DNA of 18,047 nucleotides. Source: Candidatus Pacearchaeota archaeon (GTDB lineage: Archaea > Nanobdellota > Nanobdellia > Pacearchaeales > GW2011-AR1). Below the pieces are notes generated by a model. The model made no database searches. It saw only the letters and a program-made list of their open reading frames with translations, and was not told the DNA's origin. Location of the stretch: NCBI GenBank assembly GCA_016186375.1, contig JACPLS010000027.1:1-18047 (forward strand). The letters run 5' to 3'. Positions within the stretch are counted from its first letter, which is position 1. Every line of letters begins with the position of its first letter. The position numbers and the translations under genes are program-made. Positions 1 through 5,785 of this stretch are shown here, one piece after another.

Positions 1-144
1 ATTCATGTTTATAGAAGAAAAATAGTTCCAAATTGGGGTATGCTTGATTCAATAATCTATGCAACTTCGCGATTATATATTCTTCCAGTACTCACAAAAG
101 ACCCGCATTTTAAGGGTTTAGAAGGTGTTGAACTTCTTGAATAA
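1..144 (+). CDS. PIN-domain ribonuclease (VapC-like), 3' end only
   Basis: Reading frame 1 is open from the window edge to a TAA and gives the last 47 residues of a PIN domain. What is seen: 'GMLDSIIYATS', matching the third acidic position of PIN domains (D followed by 'xxIYAxA'), and 'LTKDPHF', matching the last acidic residue before the C-terminal strand. PIN domains of this type are Mg-dependent ribonucleases, usually toxins of VapBC pairs. The N-terminal catalytic Asp and any antitoxin gene lie outside the window, so activity and pairing cannot be judged. The family call is fairly sure; the toxin role is inference. Confidence 0.7.
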   Translation: MHVYRRKIVPNWGMLDSIIYATSRLYILPVLTKDPHFKGLEGVELLE

Positions 145-156
145 AATCCTAAAACC

Positions 157-163
157 TTATAAA
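157..163 (+). promoter_or_regulatory. TATA box for the 185-874 gene
   Basis: TTATAAA is centred 25 nt before ATG 185. That spacing suits a leaderless archaeal transcript starting at or next to the ATG, and it argues against the upstream GTG at 125, which would overlap the PIN gene. Confidence 0.55.
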
Positions 164-184
164 CCATCTTTTTCTATTCTTTTT

Positions 185-874
185 ATGAAAATAACACCAT
201 ATATGGAAAAGCTTAACTCATCAAATGAGTTTAAAGATTTTCAAAAAAAGAATAAGGATGCATTTATGGTCGCAGGCTTCTTTGTCTTAGACTTGGAAAT
301 GGGCCAAAACCTCTCCCAATTAGATTTCTATGTTCCATCAAAAAAGAAGATAGCCGCATTTACTCTAGATAAACAAGTTACAATGCAGCTCCTTGACTTA
401 GTCAACTCAACAAAAGAGCCTGAAAAACTGGATAAAGGAACAAAAATCGACCTTGATGCCATTCATGGTCTATTAGAAGACGAGATGAAAAATAGAAATA
501 TTACAGAAGGAATAAAAAAGATTATTGCAATAATCCAGACAATAGATGGAAAAAAGGTTTGGAATCTTAATTGCATTCTTTCTGGCATGGGTTTATTAAA
601 CGCCCATATTGATGATGAATCTCAAACTATCCTGAAAATGGAGAAAAAGTCAATGATGGACTATATTCAAAGAATACCTGCTGCCCAATTAAGGCAAATG
701 ACATCTACTCCTCAATCACCTCAAAAAGAATCAAAAGAAAATATAGAGTCGCAGATAAAGAAACTTTCTGAATTGGAAGGGGCAATAGAAAAAGAAAAAT
801 CAGAATTAAAAAAAGAACTTGATAATAAGGCTAAAAAACCAACAGAAAAAATACTTTTTAAAGATAAAAAGTAA
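185..874 (+). CDS. Conserved-looking soluble alpha/beta protein of unknown function
   Basis: I do not recognise a named family. From ATG 185 the protein has 229 residues. It has an N-terminal helix, a hydrophobic strand pattern ('FMVAGFFVLDLEMGQNLSQLDFYVP'-like region), then 'KIIAIIQTIDGKKVWNLN' and 'LLNAHIDDESQTIL', which resemble the helix-strand-strand rhythm of PepSY-like folds. This is only a pattern impression. After a Ser/Thr/Gln-rich linker, the last 50 residues are strongly charged (runs of E and K) and probably form a coiled coil. There is no signal peptide or membrane segment, so it is likely cytoplasmic. An in-frame GTG at 125 exists, but a TATA box sits between it and ATG 185, so the shorter start is preferred. 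Endonuclease III follows after 47 nt. Confidence 0.7.
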   Translation: MKITPYMEKLNSSNEFKDFQKKNKDAFMVAGFFVLDLEMGQNLSQLDFYVPSKKKIAAFTLDKQVTMQLLDLVNSTKEPEKLDKGTKIDLDAIHGLLEDEMKNRNITEGIKKIIAIIQTIDGKKVWNLNCILSGMGLLNAHIDDESQTILKMEKKSMMDYIQRIPAAQLRQMTSTPQSPQKESKENIESQIKKLSELEGAIEKEKSELKKELDNKAKKPTEKILFKDKK

Positions 875-921
875 ATATTATTAAGCTACTATTTCTAAGA
901 ATATTCGATAACTCTAAAAAA

Positions 922-1533
922 ATGAAACAAAGTAAAGCTGTAAAACAACTCTTAGCAATAAAAAAGTTAGGAAAAAGCATGCGTTTAGCTGCAGAAGATT
1001 GGAAATTTCAATGGCAGACTTTAATAGCCATAATACTATCGGCCAGAACAAGAGATGAAGTTACAATTAAAGTGTGTAAAAAACTCTTTAATAAATATAA
1101 AAATTTAAGTGAACTTAGCAACGCCAAAACAGAAAATATTTCCAAGATTATTAAACCGATCAACTTCTATAAAAACAAAACTAAAAATATAAAAAATTGC
1201 TCAAAAACTCTAATCGAAAAATTTAATGGAAAAATACCTCATAATCTCGAATTACTTATCTCCTTACCAGGAGTTGGAAGGAAAACAGCAAATGTTTTTC
1301 TTTCGGAACATAAGCATGATGCAATAGGAGTAGACACACATGTTTCATATATCTCACAAAAATTAAAATGGGTTAAGAACAATAAACCCCATAAAATTGA
1401 AAAAGAATTAGAAAATCTTTTTCCAAAATATTATTGGAATAAAATAAATCTCTATTTGGTTAAATTTGGAAAAACATATACAAGTAGAAGAAAGAAAAAT
1501 GAAATTTTAAATCAAATAATTAAGATTAAATGA
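922..1533 (+). CDS. nth: Endonuclease III (Nth), cluster-less form
   Basis: Base-excision DNA glycosylase/AP lyase of the HhH-GPD superfamily, removing oxidised pyrimidines. The helix-hairpin-helix 'LPGVGRKTANV' (residues 115-125) carries the catalytic Lys at 121, and 'GVDTH' carries the catalytic Asp at 138, almost the E. coli numbering (K120, D138). The N-terminal 'IILSARTRDEV' matches the 'LLSAQATD' region. The C terminus ends soon after 'FGKTYTSRR'. The four cysteines that hold the [4Fe-4S] cluster in most Nth proteins (C-x6-C-x2-C-x5-C) are all missing, and the C-terminal loop they define is replaced by 'KKNEILNQIIKIK'. The stop is followed at once by the convergent vapC, so this is not an obvious frameshift. 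No clear TATA box was seen; it may be read through from the upstream gene. Confidence 0.9.
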   Translation: MKQSKAVKQLLAIKKLGKSMRLAAEDWKFQWQTLIAIILSARTRDEVTIKVCKKLFNKYKNLSELSNAKTENISKIIKPINFYKNKTKNIKNCSKTLIEKFNGKIPHNLELLISLPGVGRKTANVFLSEHKHDAIGVDTHVSYISQKLKWVKNNKPHKIEKELENLFPKYYWNKINLYLVKFGKTYTSRRKKNEILNQIIKIK

Positions 1534-1540
1534 AATTTCA

Positions 1541-1957
1541 TTAATCAATCTTCATTTTCTCTATAGAAATTGCCTCTGGAAGTTTTACAATATCGGTATC
1601 CGCAGTAATTAAAGACGCTCCATAAAGTTTTGCTATAGATACATAAAGTGAATCATAAATAGTAAGATTATAATTTAGCGCTATCTTAACTGTCTTATTT
1701 AAAAGGTCTGCAGTAAGAGCGACAATTTTAAGTTGGACATCCCAAAGATCTTTTATTGCTTTTTTTAATTCCTCCTCACTCTTTTTCTTATACCTCAAAC
1801 TATTTATGACCTCAAGAAAAGCCATCTCCGGTATAACTATTTCTATTTCCTGATTAATATGTTGATCACGTAATAATAATGCTTTTTCAGTGTTTTCTTC
1901 TTTAGAAAACCATTTTACAATAATAGAAGCATCTAAAACTTTCTTTTGTCTCTCCAT
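1541..1957 (-). CDS. vapC: VapC-type PIN-domain toxin
   Basis: 138-residue PIN-domain ribonuclease. Acidic residues in the expected order are D9 ('VLDASIIVKWF'), E49 ('FLEVINSLR'), D102 ('IYDSLYVSIAK') and D120/D122 ('LITADTDIV'). This is the full metal-binding set, so it is probably active. The start codon lies inside the end of vapB (25-nt overlap), which suggests translational coupling and a fixed ratio of the two products. VapC toxins usually cut tRNA or rRNA; the target cannot be told from sequence. The 3' end faces nth with a 7-nt gap. Confidence 0.88.
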   Translation of the reverse strand: MERQKKVLDASIIVKWFSKEENTEKALLLRDQHINQEIEIVIPEMAFLEVINSLRYKKKSEEELKKAIKDLWDVQLKIVALTADLLNKTVKIALNYNLTIYDSLYVSIAKLYGASLITADTDIVKLPEAISIEKMKID

Positions 1958-2196
1958 TCTCTTATAATCTCAACACCGGTTTTTCCTCCATCAAACACTT
2001 TTGAATTTCTTATTCTGTCCATGTCTTGTGATGCTCTTTCAGCTCTTACTTTATCAAATTTTTCTTCGTCCTGTAATTGTTCTAAATATTGTTGCACATT
2101 TTTCCTAATAATCGCACTCCAATTAATATGTTCTATTTTCCTCATATGTTCATGCATTTTCTTGTCTATTCTTACCGAAATTATAGAGTCTGTCAT
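1933..2196 (-). CDS. vapB: VapB-type ribbon-helix-helix antitoxin
   Basis: 87 residues. The N-terminal 'IISVRIDKKMHEHMRKIEHINWSAIIRKNV' (residues 5-34) has the strand-helix-helix pattern of ribbon-helix-helix DNA-binding antitoxins. The C-terminal part, 'RASQDMDRIRN...GVEIIREWRDKR', resembles the tail that wraps the PIN partner in archaeal VapB proteins. It is the first gene of a two-gene operon with vapC. Its TATA box (about 26 nt upstream) and a palindrome touching the start codon indicate autoregulation by the VapBC complex, as is usual for this family. The family is clear; target-site binding is inference. Confidence 0.85.
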   Translation of the reverse strand: MTDSIISVRIDKKMHEHMRKIEHINWSAIIRKNVQQYLEQLQDEEKFDKVRAERASQDMDRIRNSKVFDGGKTGVEIIREWRDKRKF

Positions 2197-2212
2197 GTAA
2201 TAATTGTATTAC
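2197..2212. promoter_or_regulatory. Candidate VapB operator
   Basis: GTAATAATTGTATTAC is an inverted repeat (GTAATA, 4-nt spacer, TATTAC) directly abutting the vapB start codon. It covers the expected transcription start. Position and symmetry suit a dimeric ribbon-helix-helix repressor. Confidence 0.5.
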
Positions 2213-2215
2213 TTG

Positions 2216-2228
2216 TATATATTTAAAT
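2216..2228 (-). promoter_or_regulatory. TATA box of vapBC
   Basis: ATTTAAATATATA on the minus strand, centred about 26 nt before the vapB ATG. Confidence 0.55.
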
Positions 2229-2240
2229 GTTTTGATTAAA

Positions 2241-2410
2241 TAAAGCCAAGAACTTCAGAATAAATTCCGGAGTGCGTCTGGAGTTCTTGATCATGTCAGA
2301 AACAGAAAGTTTCTAAGCATCTCAAAACTCAAAAAGTTTCTCAACCTCGAAAATTAAATTTGCTTACTCACTGCTAAAGATAACGAGTTTGCACAAATTT
2401 AATTTTTTTA
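2241..2410. other. Gene-free region with three consecutive hairpins (possible structured RNA)
   Basis: No ORF is apparent between vapB and the 2471 gene. The stretch holds (1) a 12-bp stem with one G-U pair, 2247-2258 with 2278-2289, around a 19-nt loop; (2) a perfect 6-bp stem AGAAAC/GTTTCT, 2298-2303 with 2309-2314; and (3) a perfect 13-bp stem, 2350-2362 with 2394-2406, around a 31-nt loop, ending in a run of seven T. AAAGTTTCT occurs twice (2306-2314 and 2333-2341). The T run could end a plus-strand transcript. No C/D-box or tRNA signature was found on either strand. It could be a non-coding RNA, or decayed palindromic elements. Confidence 0.4.
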
Positions 2411-2440
2411 ATATCAATCTTAAATAGAGAATTACATAGA

Positions 2441-2450
2441 TTTTTATATC
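2441..2450 (+). promoter_or_regulatory. TATA box for the 2471 gene
   Basis: TTTTTATATC centred about 25 nt before ATG 2471. Confidence 0.55.
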
Positions 2451-2470
2451 ATATAATATTATCTCTTACA

Positions 2471-3478
2471 ATGAAAAGAGGAAGAAAAAGTATCTTAAAT
2501 TATTGGAATATTCCTATTTTATTAATCATGGGTTTTTTAATTCAATTTTTCATTATGGAATCATATACCCTGAATGTTCTATTTTCAATAATCGCTTCTC
2601 TTGTTTTTATTTTCCTTGGATATTACTTCTGGAACAAGAGTTTTTTTAATTTTTTCTTATTTTCTCTAACAGCAATTAGTTTCTTCGTATCTCTTGAAGT
2701 AAGTTTTAATATAGGTTTCTATCTGACCTTTTTATTTTCTTTAATTTTTTCATTAATCTTCTCTTTTGCTTATCTCAAATGGAAGCATGATGAAAATTAT
2801 CCCCTACTTTTACTAATATCATTCATATTTATTTGGATTATTCTTGGATTTAATGTTCTTGATAGGACTGATTGGATTTTAGAAAATTCAATAAATGTTC
2901 CTTTTATAATAATAATTGTTCTGTTATCAAAATGGTTTAGATTTTCCAAATTATCTTATAGTCTATTTTATCTTTTTATGTTTATGAATGTAATTGGAAG
3001 CCATTACACTTATTCTGAAGTGCCATTTGGATTCTGGCTCGAAGGTTTCCTAGGTATAACTAGAAATCATTATGACAGAATTATTCATTTTAGCTTTGGA
3101 TTTCTCCTAGCTTATCCTTTAAGAGAAGTTTATATTAGAGTAGGCAATTATAAGGGTTTTTGGGCCCTTATGGCCCCAATTATAATGGTCTTGGGCCTAA
3201 GTGCTGTTTATGAGCTTCTTGAATGGTGGATTGCGGTTATTTTCGGAGGAGATCTGGGTATTGCATATTTAGGAAGCCAGGGAGATATTTGGGATGCTCA
3301 AAAAGACATGTTTCTTGCAGGTTTTGGTAGCATAATAACAATGTTTATTGTCTTCATTGTTCTAATAACATATAAAAGAAAAACCTTTATTTCAGAAATT
3401 AAAGATAGCTTAAAAGTAAAAAAACAAACCCCACTTGGAGAAATCGCTTTAGAAAAAATTCAAAAAACCCACAGATAG
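2471..3478 (+). CDS. YjdF/DUF2238 family integral membrane protein
   Basis: 335 residues, nearly all hydrophobic, with roughly nine predicted membrane segments. The C-terminal half carries the family signature also found in E. coli YjdF: 'RNHYDRIIHFSFGF' (198-211), 'YELLEWW' (247-253) and 'LGSQGDIWDAQKDMFLAGFG' (267-286). The polar residues inside membrane segments (H, D, E, Q, D) suggest a buried functional site, but no reaction is established for the family. The first half (residues 1-190) is a string of aromatic-rich segments longer than in short bacterial homologues. A TATA box lies 25 nt upstream. Sec61-beta follows after 30 nt with its own TATA box, so the two may be transcribed separately. 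Family call sure, function unknown. Confidence 0.85.
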   Translation: MKRGRKSILNYWNIPILLIMGFLIQFFIMESYTLNVLFSIIASLVFIFLGYYFWNKSFFNFFLFSLTAISFFVSLEVSFNIGFYLTFLFSLIFSLIFSFAYLKWKHDENYPLLLLISFIFIWIILGFNVLDRTDWILENSINVPFIIIIVLLSKWFRFSKLSYSLFYLFMFMNVIGSHYTYSEVPFGFWLEGFLGITRNHYDRIIHFSFGFLLAYPLREVYIRVGNYKGFWALMAPIIMVLGLSAVYELLEWWIAVIFGGDLGIAYLGSQGDIWDAQKDMFLAGFGSIITMFIVFIVLITYKRKTFISEIKDSLKVKKQTPLGEIALEKIQKTHR

Positions 3479-3479
3479 A

Positions 3480-3488
3480 TTTTTATAT
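3480..3488 (+). promoter_or_regulatory. TATA box of the Sec61-beta gene
   Basis: TTTTTATAT begins two bases after the upstream stop codon and is centred about 25 nt before ATG 3509. Confidence 0.6.
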
Positions 3489-3508
3489 CCTCTTTTTCTT
3501 CAATAAAT

Positions 3509-3691
3509 ATGGCATCAGATAATAAAATAAGTATGCCCGGTGCTTTTGGCGGGCTTATGCGTTATGATGAAGAATATAATAGTAAATTCATCTTTACCCC
3601 TACGCAGATAATTGGCTTTGTAATCGTAATTGTTATCTTTGTCCTCCTCTTAAAGCTTTTCTGGCCTGCCCCAGTTTTAGTGAATGGATAA
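3509..3691 (+). CDS. Preprotein translocase subunit Sec61-beta
   Basis: 60-residue tail-anchored protein of the SecYE-beta export channel. It has the archaeal Sec61-beta layout: a short polar N terminus with 'MPGAFGGLMRYDEE' (residues 9-22; compare the 'P..GAGLIRY.EE' motif), then 'FTPTQIIG', then one membrane helix (about 33-52) and a short external tail. Length is typical (50-60 residues). Such genes are often missed because of size, but the motif and the well-placed TATA box make this one convincing. It should sit in the cytoplasmic membrane beside SecY and SecE, which are not in this window. Confidence 0.88.
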   Translation: MASDNKISMPGAFGGLMRYDEEYNSKFIFTPTQIIGFVIVIVIFVLLLKLFWPAPVLVNG

Positions 3692-3845
3692 TTTTATACT
3701 GTATAACCAGATCTCTTCCCTCTTTTGTTATATCTAAATACCCAAAATCCTTCATATAACCTATAAATAAAATATAACTACAAAAAGTGCATATCTTTTT
3801 AATTGTTAATAATGATCTTTTTCTTCGAACCAATATATAGACCAC
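3633..3845 (-). pseudogene. Doubtful ORF with a winged-helix-like end
   Basis: A minus-strand frame with GTG start overlaps the 3' end of the Sec61-beta gene by 59 nt. The middle part, 'YMKDFGYLDITKEGRDLV', looks like the last helix and wing of a winged-helix domain, but the DNA-recognition helix is absent and a stop codon lies two codons upstream of the GTG. A shorter version could start at the Met of 'MKDFGYL' (40 residues). It may be a remnant of a transcription factor, or chance. It is listed because nothing else explains 3692-3890. Confidence 0.18.
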
Positions 3846-3890
3846 AAATAATTATCAGACATTATTTAATAGGTAATATTATTTAATGAA

Positions 3891-4886
3891 TTAATCATTT
3901 TTCGCAAAAGTCTCTGCAACTAAAAGAGGAAAAACAATAGTGGCGTCTGCAAATAACTTTACACTTTCAGCATTAGGCAATATCTTCCCCCAAGAAACCG
4001 CTTCATCCGGCATAGCTCCAGAATCACTTCCATCATATTCCTGTGCTGTATTAATATAAACAATGTAGTCTGCACCATTTCGAAGCATATTTGCGTTTAA
4101 AATTGAATGTTTTATTGTCCCAGCCCCTAAAATAATTGCCCCGCTTTTCTTTATTCCAATAGTAGTATTATTAATCATAACTGTGTCTTTCACTATATCA
4201 ATCTTGAAATCATCTCTCTTAAAACTAAAGAAATAAATATTATCTCCTAATGCTCCATCTGTCAAAACAGGGCAATATACGGGAATTTTATTTTTCCATG
4301 CCCAATAATAAATACTCTCTTTATTATTTATTTTTTCTCCTAATTTCCATATCAATTCATTTCCAGAGATAATTTTTCCCGTCTCCTTATGTTCTTGATA
4401 TAATTCCTCTAATATTGGTTGCACAAATTTTTCAAATTCCACATACATGTTATTCTCAACATAAATATTTCCTATCCTATTAATTCCTTTATTCCTTAAC
4501 TCTTTTCCCGAAGCACCAAAATCTCCCAAAACAAAATCGCCGAGACATTTAATAATATCTTCTTCAATGCCTCCAGTAGTTGTAACAAGAATATTAACTT
4601 TCCTATGCTCAACAAGATATCTAATTATTTCACGCAGGCCAGAAGATACCATATTGCTAGTGTATCCTAAAAAGATGAAAGCCCTTTCTTCAATCATCTT
4701 TTTAGTAATATCAATAGCTTTAGAAAATTGAGATGCTTGAAATCCAGTACTCTTATAATTATCAATTATCTTCTCATAATCTAAACCTCTATTAAAATCA
4801 TATCCTCTTATCTTTTCTCCTTTTACTACTTCTCCTTTTCTTAATAAATTCTTTCTAGCTATTTTATCTTTCTCATCATTTTCCAT
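3891..4886 (-). CDS. dys: Deoxyhypusine synthase
   Basis: Makes deoxyhypusine on translation factor aIF5A by moving the aminobutyl group of spermidine to a lysine, using NAD. 331 residues, the usual family length. Visible signatures: 'TSNMVSSGLREII' (76-88) and 'TTTGGIEED' (102-110) of the NAD-binding region; 'DFGASGKEL'; 'CPVLTDGALGD'; 'GAGTIKHSILNANMLRNGADYIVYI'; and 'DGSDSGAMPDEAVSWGKI' with the active-site Lys at 301, matching human K329. Many archaeal relatives have 'VPKHH' where this has 'TIKHS'; the first His is kept. The gene stands alone, with its own TATA box. The substrate protein and polyamine genes are outside the window. Confidence 0.93.
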   Translation of the reverse strand: MENDEKDKIARKNLLRKGEVVKGEKIRGYDFNRGLDYEKIIDNYKSTGFQASQFSKAIDITKKMIEERAFIFLGYTSNMVSSGLREIIRYLVEHRKVNILVTTTGGIEEDIIKCLGDFVLGDFGASGKELRNKGINRIGNIYVENNMYVEFEKFVQPILEELYQEHKETGKIISGNELIWKLGEKINNKESIYYWAWKNKIPVYCPVLTDGALGDNIYFFSFKRDDFKIDIVKDTVMINNTTIGIKKSGAIILGAGTIKHSILNANMLRNGADYIVYINTAQEYDGSDSGAMPDEAVSWGKILPNAESVKLFADATIVFPLLVAETFAKND

Positions 4887-4906
4887 ATTTCGAAGTCATT
4901 TTTTCA

Positions 4907-4915
4907 ATATATAAA
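4907..4915 (-). promoter_or_regulatory. TATA box of deoxyhypusine synthase
   Basis: TTTATATAT on the minus strand, centred 25 nt before the ATG at 4886. Confidence 0.6.
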
Positions 4916-5021
4916 CCTTGTTTAAGAAAAATAATTGTGTAAAAAAGATGATAAGTTATGAGCATATCGCCAAAATAATAATTGGTAAACTTTTATCACT
5001 AATGTTTGCATTACCATAAAG

Positions 5022-5741
5022 TTATTTAGAAAAATTTGGCGAAGTGCCTTCGGCACTTCTTCTTACCCCGACAAACCTCCCATCGCAACGAAGGGCGCCG
5101 CAGTCGCCCCTCAAACTGCCGCTGCCGCTGCTGCCAAAAAACAGCAAACGCCCAACTGAAACGTCATCATATAAGTCATTTTTCTTCCAAATGCCAATTT
5201 TATCTCCATAAACTTCCTCATGTCTCTTCATATAGGCTTCAGCTCTTTCTCTTCCCCCCAAAAATGGAATTGTTTGTGGATGTTCCAACGCTTTATCAAT
5301 TTGAACTACTCCAGAAAAAGAATTTCTGAACTTATCCTCATCAAGAAGCCAAACTAATCTGTCTCCAAAACAATTTACAGATTCATCCAAGTCTACAAGT
5401 CTCTGAAATTCTTTCTGGGGTAAAATACCTGCGCCATCTTTTAGACCATATTTAATAGCAGTCCTTATGTTTTTAGGTTTTGAAAAATAATTAGGTATAT
5501 GAGCAATAACAACTACAGGATTTCCTTGTGATGTCCTCCCTGTAGCTCTTATACTTGGAGAACAATACCAATTTTGCCAAATTAATGCATTTTTTGGAGA
5601 ACTAATTCTAGTATCTACCAAAGCCGGCATAAATAGTGCTTCATGCTCTTTTTGACAATTTTCAAGAGCAGTAGCTAAATTATTATGATAAAATGGCTTC
5701 CCTACAACTCTCCTTGAAACTACAATACTATCTTCATCCAT
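5022..5741 (-). CDS. Unrecognised soluble protein with GC-rich glycine tail
   Basis: 239 residues, no signal peptide or membrane segment. I cannot name a characterised family. The body (1-190) is a mixed alpha/beta protein with 'NPVVVIAHIPNYFS' and 'GAGILPQKEFQRLVDLD'. The end, 'DVSVGRLLFFGSSGSGSL...GRFVGVRR', resembles the C-terminal 'D.P.GRLL..G....G..GRFVGV' ending of hypothetical proteins I associate with DPANN genomes (recollection, not a search). Codons 5041-5160 are far richer in G+C than the rest of the gene. The last residues (about 'SAEGTS') are encoded by a perfect palindrome at 5041-5059, so the original stop may have been earlier. ATG 5741 has a TATA box 25 nt upstream. Confidence 0.7.
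   Translation of the reverse strand: MDEDSIVVSRRVVGKPFYHNNLATALENCQKEHEALFMPALVDTRISSPKNALIWQNWYCSPSIRATGRTSQGNPVVVIAHIPNYFSKPKNIRTAIKYGLKDGAGILPQKEFQRLVDLDESVNCFGDRLVWLLDEDKFRNSFSGVVQIDKALEHPQTIPFLGGRERAEAYMKRHEEVYGDKIGIWKKNDLYDDVSVGRLLFFGSSGSGSLRGDCGALRCDGRFVGVRRSAEGTSPNFSK
5041..5059. repeat. Perfect hairpin at the 3' end of the 5022-5741 gene
   Basis: GAAGTGCCTTCGGCACTTC has 8-bp arms and a 3-nt loop; read as RNA from the plus strand it closes a C(UUCG)G-type tetraloop. It lies inside the reading frame, 16 nt before the stop triplet. It is GC-rich against an AT-rich background. It could be a terminator or a mobile palindromic unit. Confidence 0.6.
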
Positions 5742-5762
5742 AATATTCTAAGAAAAATACAG

Positions 5763-5770
5763 TTTATAAA
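5763..5770 (-). promoter_or_regulatory. TATA box for the 5741 gene
   Basis: TTTATAAA, symmetric, centred 25 nt before the ATG at 5741. Confidence 0.6.
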
Positions 5771-5785
5771 TCTTTCCATATGTTA

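Noticed and set aside
125..184. GTG at 125 as the start of the 185-874 gene
   Set aside because: It overlaps the PIN gene and precedes a TATA box that fits ATG 185.
1946..2200. Plus-strand ORF opposite vapB
   Set aside because: Low-complexity Ser/Leu/Cys-rich translation; a shadow of vapB, which has a clear family match.
2241..2410. tRNA or C/D-box RNA in the structured gap
   Set aside because: No T-loop consensus, no cloverleaf, and no paired C and D boxes on either strand.
4948..5021. 24-codon ORF starting ATGATAAGT in the gap after deoxyhypusine synthase
   Set aside because: No convincing promoter and no family character; the gap otherwise shows nothing.
5036..5329. Plus-strand ORF covering the GC-rich tail of the 5022-5741 gene
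   Set aside because: Basic, Ser/Arg/His-rich translation typical of antisense frames; the minus-strand frame has the better protein character and a TATA box.
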